A DNA stretch of 42,251 nucleotides from positions 1 through 42,251 of the forward strand of contig CATBDC010000035.1 of the NCBI GenBank assembly GCA_949502235.1. The letters run 5' to 3'. The translations under genes and the position numbers were made by a program. The notes under the pieces are model-generated. The model made no database searches and was not told the DNA's origin. It saw nothing but the letters and a program-made list of their open reading frames with translations. Source of the DNA: an uncultured Lachnospiraceae bacterium (GTDB lineage: Bacteria > Bacillota > Clostridia > Lachnospirales > Lachnospiraceae). Below are positions 7,284-15,313 of the stretch, piece after piece (the first letter of the stretch is position 1; every line of letters begins with the position of its first letter).

Positions 7284-8165
7284 CTAATTTCCATTGTACC
7301 TGCTGATAACAACCCGGTCAAGACCTGCCAGATCCTTTTTCACCCTGATATCCTCATACCCGGCATTTCTTAAAAGAGCAGTTACAGCTTCTCCCTGCCC
7401 GCAGCCGATTTCCAGCAGCAGATAACTGTTATTTTTAATATAATTTATACTGTTACGTATGATCTTCCTGTAAAAATAAAGGCCGTCCTCTTTTCCGTCA
7501 AGGGCTATATAGGGATCATAGAGCCTGACCTCATCCTGCAGCCCCTTTATTACCTCTGTAGGGATGTAGGGCGGGTTGGAAAGAATCATGTCAAAGCTTC
7601 CTTCTGCCCGTTCAAACAGGTCACCCTGAATAAACTCCGCATGGATTCCCAATCTTTCTGCATTCTTTACTGCTACGGCCAGAGCCTTCTTAGAAATATC
7701 TGTCCCGATTCCCTGACATGGCTCTGACTGCATGCCGCCGGGTTTAAGCTCTCCAGCCTTTTTTAGAAGGCTTAAAAGAATACAGCCCGAACCGGTGCAA
7801 AGGTCGAGAATACGCATCCCGGGCTTCAAAAGCTTAAGCGCCTCCTCCACCAGGATTTCCGTGTCCTGCCTGGGTATGAGCACATGCTCATTTACCAGAA
7901 AGGAATACCCCATAAATTCCTGCTCCCCGGTAATGTGCTGGAGAGGAACCCTAAGGCTTCGTCTGGCTATATATGCAAAATACCTCTCTGCATCCTCTTC
8001 GCTTAACTCCTTTTCAGGATGACCGTAATAGAAGGCCTTGCTGATGCCCGCCGTATGGGAAAGCAAAAGCCATGCATCCTGAGCCGCGTCAGCGATCCCC
8101 GCCTTCTCAAGTCGTGCCGCTCCCTCTCTATATATCTGCTGAAGTGCCAAAGTTTTCTGCTTCAT
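7284..8165 (-). CDS. prmC: Release factor glutamine methyltransferase
   Basis: PrmC (HemK) transfers a methyl group from S-adenosylmethionine to the glutamine of the GGQ motif in release factors. The methyltransferase motif I appears as DLCTGSGC (121-128) and the catalytic NPPY at 197-200, followed by IPTEVI. The N-terminal helical domain spans about 1-90. ATG 8165 gives 293 residues and the usual start (MKQKTLALQQIY). The frame could extend upstream, but that part would lie entirely inside the DUF1385 gene, which it already overlaps by 38 bases. A loop near residues 138-150 (GELKPGGMQ) looks slightly longer than usual. It sits next to its substrate gene prfA. Confidence 0.95.
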   Translation of the reverse strand: MKQKTLALQQIYREGAARLEKAGIADAAQDAWLLLSHTAGISKAFYYGHPEKELSEEDAERYFAYIARRSLRVPLQHITGEQEFMGYSFLVNEHVLIPRQDTEILVEEALKLLKPGMRILDLCTGSGCILLSLLKKAGELKPGGMQSEPCQGIGTDISKKALAVAVKNAERLGIHAEFIQGDLFERAEGSFDMILSNPPYIPTEVIKGLQDEVRLYDPYIALDGKEDGLYFYRKIIRNSINYIKNNSYLLLEIGCGQGEAVTALLRNAGYEDIRVKKDLAGLDRVVISRYNGN

Positions 8166-9069
8166 AAGCTTTCCAGTCAAAGACTGCCTCCACCGCCTGT
8201 ATTGCCACCTCAATCATGCTGTCATCCGGTTCCTTTGTGGTAAGCCTTTGAACCGCAAGCCCCGGCTTACTTAAAAGATTCACGACAGGGTTCTCACTTC
8301 TTCCTGCCAGCTTAAGCACCTCATAGGAAATCCCTGCAATCACAGGGAGAAGGGCAATACGGACAGCCACACGCATAACAGGAGATTCCACACGGATTAG
8401 AAGCAGCAGGATAATGCTGATTGCCATAACAAAGAACAAAAAGCTTGTTCCGCATCTTTTGTGCTGCCTTGAGCTTACCCGTACATTTTCAACTGTAAGA
8501 GGAAGACCGTGTTCAATACAATTAATACACTTGTGTTCCGCACCGTGGTACATAAACGTACGCTGTATATCCTTCATCCTGGAAACCAGCAGCACATATG
8601 CAATAAAAATTCCGATACGTACAAAGCCCTCTATAACAGTTCTTACAAAATAAGAAGTCACAACCGGCTTAAGAAAGGAGGAAAGGGCATACGGAAGCAC
8701 CATAAATATAGCCACTGCAAGCACCACGGAAAGCGCAATGGTTCCTGCCATAAAAAGCTTTTCCTTCTTCTCCTGCTTTAAGGCTTCCTTTTCTGTCAGC
8801 GCCTTCTCTTCCTTTTCCTCTTCTTCCTCGTAAAATTCCGCGGAATAGGTCAGTGTCTTAATTCCCAGCACCATAGAGTCAATAAAATTAAATATTCCGC
8901 GGATAAATGGGATCTTTGTTATCTTCTCCCATTTAATAATACTTTTATATCTGTCCTTCGTAACAGCAATCTCCCCGTCCGGTTTTCTGACTGCCACAGC
9001 ATACTCGTCCTTATGCTTCATCATAATTCCTTCAAGTACAGCCTGGCCTCCAATATTAGATGATTTCAT
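8128..9069 (-). CDS. DUF1385 membrane protein (YqhQ-like)
   Basis: This 313-residue protein opens with the family signature (NIGGQAVLEGIMMKHKDEYA), followed by VRKPDGEI. Hydrophobic segments lie around LFMAGTIALSVVLAVAIFMV, IGIFIAYVLLVS, FLFFVMAISIILLLL and IALLPVIAGISY, so about four membrane helices are expected. A conserved HGAEHKCINCIEHG loop could bind metal. A highly charged EEEEKEEKALTEKE stretch precedes the first helix. The molecular role of DUF1385 is not established; in Clostridia it often lies between rpmE and prmC as here. ATG 9069 follows AAAGGAGC. Confidence 0.9.
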   Translation of the reverse strand: MKSSNIGGQAVLEGIMMKHKDEYAVAVRKPDGEIAVTKDRYKSIIKWEKITKIPFIRGIFNFIDSMVLGIKTLTYSAEFYEEEEEKEEKALTEKEALKQEKKEKLFMAGTIALSVVLAVAIFMVLPYALSSFLKPVVTSYFVRTVIEGFVRIGIFIAYVLLVSRMKDIQRTFMYHGAEHKCINCIEHGLPLTVENVRVSSRQHKRCGTSFLFFVMAISIILLLLIRVESPVMRVAVRIALLPVIAGISYEVLKLAGRSENPVVNLLSKPGLAVQRLTTKEPDDSMIEVAIQAVEAVFDWKAYEAENFGTSADI

Positions 9070-9091
9070 AAGTGCTCCTTTAAAACATGAT

Positions 9092-9122
9092 AAAAAGGGT
9101 TGAGATCCTGAAACCTCAACCC
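9092..9122 (-). terminator. Intrinsic terminator after rpmE
   Basis: On the minus strand GGGTTGAG (9122-9115) and CTCAACCC (9104-9097) form an 8-bp stem followed by five T. It ends only 22 bases before the DUF1385 start codon, so downstream expression needs read-through or a promoter overlapping this short gap. Confidence 0.85.
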
Positions 9123-9135
9123 GATACCTACTAAC

Positions 9136-9339
9136 TTATTTACCCATTCCGTACTTCTTATTGAACTTATCAACACGGCCGCGCGCCTGTGCAGCCTTCT
9201 GCTGTCCTGTGTAGAACGGATGGCATTTAGAACAAATCTCTACGTGGATGTCTTCTTTTGTAGAGCCTGTCACAAAGGTATTACCACAGTTACAGGTTAC
9301 AGTTGCCTGATGGTATGCTGGATGTATTCCTTCTTTCAT
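9136..9339 (-). CDS. rpmE: 50S ribosomal protein L31 (zinc-binding form)
   Basis: This 67-residue protein matches bacterial L31 ([16 protein letters not shown]). Four cysteines, C16 and C18 in TCNCGN and C36 and C39 in ICSKCHP, make the zinc site of the C+ form. The C-terminus ([10 protein letters not shown]) is typical. ATG 9339 is chosen with AGGTG 6 bases upstream; the in-frame GTG at 9348 overlaps that ribosome site. L31 joins the large subunit at the intersubunit bridge. The gene follows rho, with a palindromic repeat between them, and ends at an intrinsic terminator. Confidence 0.97.
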   Translation of the reverse strand: MKEGIHPAYHQATVTCNCGNTFVTGSTKEDIHVEICSKCHPFYTGQQKAAQARGRVDKFNKKYGMGK

Positions 9340-9366
9340 GATTTTCACCTCTTCGTTATTTTAATT

Positions 9367-9395
9367 GGTTACTGTCCACTCCGTTCACAGTAACC
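9367..9395. repeat. Palindromic intergenic repeat between rho and rpmE
   Basis: GGTTACTGT and ACAGTAACC form a perfect 9-bp stem around CCACTCCGTTC. Read on the minus strand it matches the elements at 4246-4274 and 10955-10982. It probably forms a hairpin in the rho-rpmE transcript. Confidence 0.85.
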
Positions 9396-9444
9396 CTCAT
9401 TTTCTAAACAGCTTTTTTATTGTACCATGAAATAAGGTTCTTGT

Positions 9445-10809
9445 CTAGATTAATTTTGTCTTTTTTACTAATTGAATGAATTCCATATTGTTCCTTGTCC
9501 GGGCGAACATATTTAAGATATTGTCCACTGCCTCATCGGCGCGCATACCATTCAGGGCGCGGCGCATGGTATCCACTGCCTCCTGCTCTTCTCTGCTAAG
9601 AAGGAGATCCTCTCTTCTCGTACCGGATTTCGGAATGTCAATGGCCGGAAATACTCTTTTTTCAGAAAGCTTCCTGTCGAGTACCAGCTCCATATTGCCG
9701 GTTCCTTTAAATTCCTCGTAAATGACATCATCCATCTTGCTTCCTGTATCCACAAGTGCTGTGGCAAGGATGGTAAGGCTGCCGCCCTGGCGCATATTTC
9801 TGGCTGCTCCGAAGATCCTCTTGGGCATGTGGAGGGCCGCTGGGTCAAGACCGCCGGAAAGAGTTCTTCCTGAAGGCGGAACTGTCAGGTTATATGCCCT
9901 GGCAAGCCTGGTAATACTGTCAAGAAGTATCATAACATCCTTTCCGTGCTCAACAAGACGCTTCGCGCGCTCAATTACCATCTCAGACACTCTTTTATGG
10001 TGCTCCGGAAGCTCGTCAAATGTAGAGTAAATAACCTCTACATTGTCTCCCTCTATGCTTTCCCTGATGTCTGTAACCTCTTCAGGACGCTCGTCAATCA
10101 AAAGAATCAGAAGATGAACCTCCGGATTATTCTGCTGCACTGACAGCGCAACCTGCTTTAACAGGGTTGTCTTACCTGCCTTCGGCGGCGATACAATCAT
10201 ACCGCGCTGCCCTTTTCCGATAGGTGAGAGCAGATCTGTAATTCTCATTGCCGTGCTTGTCCGCCCGCACTCCAGCCTTAATCTCTCATTTGGAAAGATA
10301 GGGGTTAAATCTTCAAAATTCGGACGCCTCATTGCCACAAGAGGGTCGATTCCATTGATTTTTGTCAGATAAAGAAGTGCGCTGAACTTTTCCTGCTGTG
10401 TTTTAATCCGCGTGTTGCCTTCCAGGATATCTCCTGTCTTTAAGTTAAATCTTCTGATCTGGGATGGGGATACATACACGTCATTATCTCCCGGCAGGTA
10501 ATTTTCACTCCGTATGAATCCGAACCCGTCCGACATAACCTCAAGAATTCCACTTGCAACAATTCCGCTGTCCAGCTTATCAATGTCATGCAGCTCCTTG
10601 TCACCTGTGTTCGCGGACATTTCTTTTACAGTCTCTCTTGAATCCTTCTTTTGTTCTCTCGTTTCCTTTGCCTTTTCCTTTTCGTCTTCCTGCAGCATTG
10701 CCTCAATGACCTCTGCCTTCTTCATAGTAGAAATGCCTTTGATTTTTCTTGCCTTTGCAAGGTCTTTTAATGTTGCAAGCGGTAATGTTTCGTATTTTTC
10801 TCTCATCAT
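9445..10809 (-). CDS. rho: Transcription termination factor Rho
   Basis: Rho is a hexameric RNA helicase that ends transcription. Its N-terminal SAP-like helices ([16 protein letters not shown]) are followed by a Lys/Glu-rich insert (about 40-70) and the OSB RNA-binding domain, with [14 protein letters not shown] at 88-100. Walker A is SPPKAGKTT (207-215) and Walker B LILLIDE (234-240). The C-terminal motor has the Q- and R-loops, including RPNFEDLTP and [10 protein letters not shown]. At 454 residues it is slightly longer than Escherichia coli Rho because of the insert. Starts at 10809 and 10806 are adjacent ATGs; AGGAT lies about 8 bases upstream. rpmE follows. Confidence 0.97.
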   Translation of the reverse strand: MMREKYETLPLATLKDLAKARKIKGISTMKKAEVIEAMLQEDEKEKAKETREQKKDSRETVKEMSANTGDKELHDIDKLDSGIVASGILEVMSDGFGFIRSENYLPGDNDVYVSPSQIRRFNLKTGDILEGNTRIKTQQEKFSALLYLTKINGIDPLVAMRRPNFEDLTPIFPNERLRLECGRTSTAMRITDLLSPIGKGQRGMIVSPPKAGKTTLLKQVALSVQQNNPEVHLLILLIDERPEEVTDIRESIEGDNVEVIYSTFDELPEHHKRVSEMVIERAKRLVEHGKDVMILLDSITRLARAYNLTVPPSGRTLSGGLDPAALHMPKRIFGAARNMRQGGSLTILATALVDTGSKMDDVIYEEFKGTGNMELVLDRKLSEKRVFPAIDIPKSGTRREDLLLSREEQEAVDTMRRALNGMRADEAVDNILNMFARTRNNMEFIQLVKKTKLI

Positions 10810-10886
10810 ATTAACTATCCTTTCATATCTCCAAGCTGTTCTTACCGGGAATATCAGTCTGAAATGACTCGAATGACGTTGAAGGT

Positions 10887-10915
10887 ATTATACTACAAAG
10901 TTGGAGGTTTTAAAA
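10887..10915 (-). promoter_or_regulatory. Candidate rho promoter
   Basis: On the minus strand a perfect TATAAT (10892-10887) is preceded 17 bases upstream by a weak TTTTAA. The leader to the rho start would be about 70 bases. The rest of the 10810-11177 gap holds the palindrome at 10955 and the terminator at 11109; nothing else is seen. Confidence 0.4.
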
Positions 10916-10954
10916 GTCCTTTTTTATATTATCTAAAATAGTTAAGCCCTGGAC

Positions 10955-10982
10955 GTTACTGTGAACGGAGTAAACAGTAACC
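10955..10982. repeat. Palindromic intergenic repeat upstream of rho
   Basis: GTTACTGT (10955-10962) and ACAGTAAC (10974-10981) pair perfectly around GAACGGAGTAA. It is the same family as 4246-4274 and 9367-9395. Confidence 0.85.
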
Positions 10983-11108
10983 TTCGCCAATCCTGCATCT
11001 GCCAAAAACCAACCACTAAAATATCCTCTCACATACCTCTGTTATTCACGAAAGCAAGATTAAAGACAATTCCTACTCCTGTTTTTGTTATTATAGCACA
11101 TTTAGATA

Positions 11109-11147
11109 AAAGCACCAATGGAAAGAAAAATCTTCCTACGGTGCTTT
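11109..11147 (-). terminator. Terminator of the hemerythrin-receiver gene
   Basis: On the minus strand AAAGCACC and GGTGCTTT form the outer stem with an inner GGAA/TTCC pairing and a short T-rich tail (TTTTATC). It begins about 30 bases after the stop codon. Confidence 0.6.
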
Positions 11148-11177
11148 AAGAAAGAGTAAGAAGCGGCGGCGTTTTTC

Positions 11178-12530
11178 CTACTGGCTGATATTGTCCTTAA
11201 AAAAGGAATCTATTTTCCGTTTGATTTCTGCCGGCTTCAAATTTTTTACCAGATATCCGTCTGGTTTTAAGGCTATTAATTTCTTAACGGTTTCTGAATC
11301 CGTCCTCCCGGTCAGAAAGATAACCGGAACATCTGCAAGTGTCTCCTCGGAACGAATCATCTCCAGAACCTGCTTTCCATCGCAGACCGGCATCTCATAA
11401 TCCAAAAGGATCAGATCCGGTTTATCCAAAATAATGCACCTGATGGCCGCAGCGCCAGACTGGGCCAGTGCCACATCATAATCTTCTGAAAGCAGTTTTT
11501 TAATTCCCACCCGCAGTGTAACAGAATCATCTACCACAAGAATCTTCTTTTTCGGGCGGCTTTCCCTTTTCATAAGATATTTTTCAACCTCTGTCATAGC
11601 GTTGTCTGTACGGATCGGTTCCATATCTGCCTTTTTTACCAGACTCCTCCTTGCAGCAATGCAGTATGCAAAATAGCCTTCTCCGGTGTCAATTAACAGG
11701 CTGACCTGCAGCCTTTCATTTTCGAATACCTCTTTAAACTGCTCATATGTCAGAAGGTTCTCTTCTTTTAATTCATATCCGTCCATATCCGGAAGATGCT
11801 CTTTGATGCGGCCTGCAAACTGTCTGGCCGTATATCTGGATGCGTTCATTAATATACTGTCAAGCTTATTCGTCTTAATCCCTAACGCCTTGCCGACTGT
11901 ATTGAGAAGCAGTTTTTCTTCAAAAACTAAAAACACCTCACATTCCTCTTTATTTTCTTTAGATCCATAGACCAGACGGTGGTACACACCCTTTCCGAAT
12001 TGTTCTCCTCCGTATGTCTCACTAATTACACAGGACTCCAGGTGGAATAAGTCATACAGCAGCTGAAGAATAATTTCCTCTATCGCCTCCTGTTCCTTTC
12101 CCGGCAGAAGCTCCATCCACCTGCTGCTTCCCCCTCCCGTAATCGCACGATCCTCCATCAGCGTATGCCCAATAAGCCATCCGGCACAGACTCCCAGAAA
12201 ATGTCCTATGGAATTTGCGCAATATCCTGACTGCTCCAGCTCTTCTTCCAATGCAGGAAGGGTTCTCTCCCGGAATTCCTGGTGAATATGCCTGTGCTTT
12301 TCAAGTCTCTTATAGTGAATGGACTCCATGTATTCCTCTTCTTCTGCAAAATGCTTTACCGCATGTTCTTTGAAAAACTTGATTCCCTCCTCGCAGGCCC
12401 ACTGGCTCTTGCTTTTTTCGTCAGTAAACCTGAACAGTTTATTTATAATTTTAAAAAGGCTTCTATGTTCTTTATCGATGATATCTACACCAATATTGTA
12501 TTCGTCTTTCCATACTATCTGACCTTCCAA
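11178..12530 (-). CDS. Hemerythrin / CheX-like / receiver fusion signalling protein
   Basis: This 450-residue protein joins three parts. Residues 1-130 are a bacteriohemerythrin with a complete di-iron ligand set: H22, H60, E64, H79, H83, H122 and D127. Residues about 155-300 resemble the CheC/CheX phosphatase fold, with LESCVISETYGGE and a later MNASRYTARQFAGR helix; this call is less sure. Residues 327-445 form a CheY-like receiver with D334/D335, phosphoacceptor D377 (LLDYEMP), T407 and K429. An oxygen- or redox-sensing role in signalling is inferred. Translation starts at a TTG (12530) 7 bases after AGGAGG. A TTGACA box at 12595-12590 lies upstream, but its -10 (GTATAA, 19 bases away) is weak. 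It is monocistronic. Confidence 0.85.
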   Translation of the reverse strand: MEGQIVWKDEYNIGVDIIDKEHRSLFKIINKLFRFTDEKSKSQWACEEGIKFFKEHAVKHFAEEEEYMESIHYKRLEKHRHIHQEFRERTLPALEEELEQSGYCANSIGHFLGVCAGWLIGHTLMEDRAITGGGSSRWMELLPGKEQEAIEEIILQLLYDLFHLESCVISETYGGEQFGKGVYHRLVYGSKENKEECEVFLVFEEKLLLNTVGKALGIKTNKLDSILMNASRYTARQFAGRIKEHLPDMDGYELKEENLLTYEQFKEVFENERLQVSLLIDTGEGYFAYCIAARRSLVKKADMEPIRTDNAMTEVEKYLMKRESRPKKKILVVDDSVTLRVGIKKLLSEDYDVALAQSGAAAIRCIILDKPDLILLDYEMPVCDGKQVLEMIRSEETLADVPVIFLTGRTDSETVKKLIALKPDGYLVKNLKPAEIKRKIDSFFKDNISQ

Positions 12531-12662
12531 TTGTAATCCTCCTTATAAAAATAAGTAAATTCTGTTATACTTTTATAATATGATACAAATGTCAAAAGGT
12601 CAGCCAGCGGTTTTCAGGTACTGTCGGCTCTTGAGCCGGACGAAACAAATGCCTGGTACATG

Positions 12663-13682
12663 TTACAGATACACCACCTCATTGCTGTCAGCAGAGCGTC
12701 TGATGGCATCCATCATACAAATCACCTCATAGCTTTCTTCCGGTGTTACAGCCTCCGGCTGACACCCTTTTTCAACACTGTCTGCAAAATACTGAAGCTG
12801 TCTCTCATAAGCATCATACTGCTGTATTGGGACAGTTTGAAAGCCTTCCCCCCTTTTCCAAATGCTCATATTGCAGGTATTCACCGCACAAGTGCCTCCT
12901 GAAGGATTTACCAGTGTAGAAGCCCCGGAAGCATACTGGTATTCTACGGTTGCCTCACTCCCCGCTATATCTACAGAAAAACTAAAAGGATAGCCTGTCT
13001 GCTGGGTAAAAGAAACCTCTGCCAGAGAACGAACACCGTTTTTATGTATAATATTTGCCATAACATTATTGTAGCATCCTGTCTCGTCCTTTGATGCATT
13101 GGCAAATACACTTTGGAACGGCCCAATGGCATAACGCAGATAATCCACATCATGCACCAGCATGTCACCCATTGCGCCGCCGCCCAGAAGGGGGTCAAAG
13201 ATCCACTGGCTGTACTTCCCTGATCTGTGGGAAACTCTTCGCAGATGCATCATATGGATTTTACCTGCCTGTCCTTTTTGGAGCATACTCTTTATCTCCA
13301 CATACCCGGCCCAGAAGCGTACGACCTGCGCGGTCATAAAGATAATCCGGCCTTTTTCTGCTGCGTCTAATATTCTCCTGCACTCTGCCGGAGTTTTTGC
13401 AAGGGGCTTCTCACATAGTACATGGATATTCCTTTTTGCACATTGCTCTACATGGTCTGCATGTAAATAAGTAGGTGTACAGATAACCGCTGCATCCGGC
13501 CTGATTTCGTCCAGCATAGTCTCTACATCTGTATACTCCTCACACCCCTGCTCCTTTGCAAATTTAAAAACTGGCTCTTTTCTTCTGCCGCAGACTGCTG
13601 CCAGCTCTGCACCTTTGCAGTTGCGGATCGCATTTGCATGGCTTCCTGCAATCAGCCCGCATCCAATGATCACAAATTTCAT
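12663..13682 (-). CDS. Gfo/Idh/MocA-family sugar dehydrogenase
   Basis: This 339-residue NAD(P)-dependent oxidoreductase has the N-terminal Rossmann motif GCGLIAG (7-13) and the substrate-site CEKPLAKTPAE with the family lysine in EKP (91-93). The C-terminal sheet domain carries DPLLGGGAMGDMLVHDVDYL, the usual His/Asp region. Members oxidise or reduce sugars, inositols or sugar lactones. ATG 13682 follows AAGGAGGA closely. It is the last gene of the catabolic operon, directly after the lactonase-like gene, which would fit oxidation of a sugar phosphate to a lactone. A CGGCTC/GAGCCG hairpin lies downstream (12625-12638) without a T-run. Confidence 0.88.
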   Translation of the reverse strand: MKFVIIGCGLIAGSHANAIRNCKGAELAAVCGRRKEPVFKFAKEQGCEEYTDVETMLDEIRPDAAVICTPTYLHADHVEQCAKRNIHVLCEKPLAKTPAECRRILDAAEKGRIIFMTAQVVRFWAGYVEIKSMLQKGQAGKIHMMHLRRVSHRSGKYSQWIFDPLLGGGAMGDMLVHDVDYLRYAIGPFQSVFANASKDETGCYNNVMANIIHKNGVRSLAEVSFTQQTGYPFSFSVDIAGSEATVEYQYASGASTLVNPSGGTCAVNTCNMSIWKRGEGFQTVPIQQYDAYERQLQYFADSVEKGCQPEAVTPEESYEVICMMDAIRRSADSNEVVYL

Positions 13683-13715
13683 TTTCCTTCCTCCTTCCCG
13701 GAAACAAATTCTGAC

Positions 13716-14711
13716 TTACCAGGCAAGTATTCTCCCTGGGTTTTCATAAAAAATTTTATTTAACTGGCTTTCCGAAATTCCTTCCTGCCTCATCATCGGA
13801 AGGAAAACCTCCAGAATATATGTAAGCCCTGCCGCATCCTCACAGTAGCTTTTTAAACGGGCCCGGGTAGTATCCAGAGACATTAAAAGCTGCTCTTCAT
13901 TTTCTGCCAGAATCCTTTTTACCAGCCTAAGCTCTTCCTCATCACTGTGATACCGGAAGCGTCCGATTGTATCAAATTCCAGCGTAACTCCTCTCCTAAG
14001 AACCTTACGGAAGACCTCCCAGTTTCTGCATGCCCGGTCCATATGGCAGAAATAAACTCTGCGAAGATCGACCCCTGTCTCTTCCAGAAAACGCATAAGG
14101 CTTACCGGACTGCTTCCCTCCTCAATATGAACCATCATCGGGGCATTTGTCTCCTTCTGTGCTTTTGCTGCCGCAGGAAATAATTCTCTGTATGGTCCGG
14201 CCAGTCCGCAGCTGTCCAGGGCTGTCTTTATAATTCCTGCGCAGGTTCTGGTCTGAAAGACCTTTCCTTTTAAATCCTTCCATCCGTCAGACGTTTTGTT
14301 TTCAAAAGGGGAAGTATGCTCTGTCCCCACATACATCCCCTTTGTCAGTTCTTCTATAAAAAAGCCTGCAAGCCTGTCTCTATCTGTATTTCCAATCCAG
14401 TGTCCCTTCGGATAGAACTGCATTTTATGGAAGCCAGTGGAAGCTACAATATGTACCCCTGTGCGTGCTGATATCTCCTTCAGCTCTTCAGACATCCGAT
14501 TACACCCTCCGGGCTGGGCCTCCACAAATGCTGCCCCGCCCATTTCCCGGTAAGACGTTACCTCTTTTACAGAAGCCTCTATATCGTCCATCCACAAGGA
14601 GGGATTACACTCATAAGATACTCCTTTGCTCAGCATAAGATGTTCATGGCATTGTGTGAAACCCAGCTTTTCAGGAAACAGAGGCCCCAGCACTGTATGT
14701 ATCCTCTTCAT
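13716..14711 (-). CDS. Phosphotriesterase-family lactonase-like hydrolase
   Basis: This 331-residue protein belongs to the phosphotriesterase family (COG1735) of the amidohydrolase superfamily. The binuclear metal site is complete: H22 and H24 (CHEHL), K162 as the candidate carboxylated lysine (GIIKTA), H195 (VHIEEG), H223 (FCHMDR) and D280 (SLDTTR). Characterised relatives in Firmicutes and mycoplasmas hydrolyse lactones of pentose 5-phosphates. With a sugar kinase, an isomerase-like protein and dehydrogenases nearby, a phosphorylated sugar lactone is the likely substrate, though this is inference. It starts 6 bases after the cupin isomerase gene ends, with a modest ribosome site (AAGAGGAT). 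Confidence 0.85.
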   Translation of the reverse strand: MKRIHTVLGPLFPEKLGFTQCHEHLMLSKGVSYECNPSLWMDDIEASVKEVTSYREMGGAAFVEAQPGGCNRMSEELKEISARTGVHIVASTGFHKMQFYPKGHWIGNTDRDRLAGFFIEELTKGMYVGTEHTSPFENKTSDGWKDLKGKVFQTRTCAGIIKTALDSCGLAGPYRELFPAAAKAQKETNAPMMVHIEEGSSPVSLMRFLEETGVDLRRVYFCHMDRACRNWEVFRKVLRRGVTLEFDTIGRFRYHSDEEELRLVKRILAENEEQLLMSLDTTRARLKSYCEDAAGLTYILEVFLPMMRQEGISESQLNKIFYENPGRILAW

Positions 14712-14717
14712 ATCCTC

Positions 14718-15293
14718 TTACCATTTCAGATTGTCAATCACTGCCGGTTTCCCGTCTCTGTCTACTACCCTCTTATGATATCCCTTTGTCTCAATGGTGC
14801 CGTAATTATGCCCTGCATCAGCGTCAAATACAAAGAACAAAATCAGTGGGACGCTGCCTGTATTTACAGTTCTGTGGGCATAGCGCCGGGGCACATAGAC
14901 AGACTCATTCTTCTTAAGAGGTATTTCGGCCGTGCTGCCTTCCGGATTTTCCATTACCATATACCCTTCGCCGTTTAACGTATAGTAGACCTCCGATGTT
15001 TCCAGACGGGTATGAAAATGACCCTTTGTCATATAAAATTCATCTCCCACCATCCCCGGATAAAGAATCGTTGTACCAAATGCAAGATCACCTGGCCGCT
15101 CCGGACATCCCAGCTCGTAAAACTCATAAATCAGCGGGTCTTCCTTCTTTAGAATTTCCTTTACTGCCTCCGCATCAAAAAACATCTCCTGCATCTGCGA
15201 CAAATATCTTTTTGTTGTTTCCGCTGCTTTAGAACGTCCCGTATTTAAGTCAAAATCTACAGGAAATCCCCTATCCCAGTCAAATTGATTCAT
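14718..15293 (-). CDS. Cupin-type phosphoglucose isomerase
   Basis: This 191-residue protein is a cupin-fold glucose-6-phosphate isomerase (PF06560, first described in archaea). It interconverts aldose and ketose 6-phosphates. The metal ligands keep the spacing of the Pyrococcus enzyme: H92 and H94 (GHFHTRLE), E101 (SEVYY) and H140 (RRYAHRT). The TLNGEGYMVME strand is also typical. ATG 15293 follows GGAGGGAA. In a clostridium this form is presumably additional to the housekeeping isomerase and probably serves this pathway, perhaps on a different sugar phosphate. It lies between the FGGY kinase and the lactonase-like gene. Confidence 0.9.
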   Translation of the reverse strand: MNQFDWDRGFPVDFDLNTGRSKAAETTKRYLSQMQEMFFDAEAVKEILKKEDPLIYEFYELGCPERPGDLAFGTTILYPGMVGDEFYMTKGHFHTRLETSEVYYTLNGEGYMVMENPEGSTAEIPLKKNESVYVPRRYAHRTVNTGSVPLILFFVFDADAGHNYGTIETKGYHKRVVDRDGKPAVIDNLKW

Positions 15294-15313
15294 GCTGTTC
15301 CCTCCATTTCCTT

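Noticed and set aside
12625-12638. CGGCTC/GAGCCG hairpin as terminator of the catabolic operon
   Set aside because: No T-run follows on the minus strand, and the loop is only about four bases, so it was not listed as a terminator.
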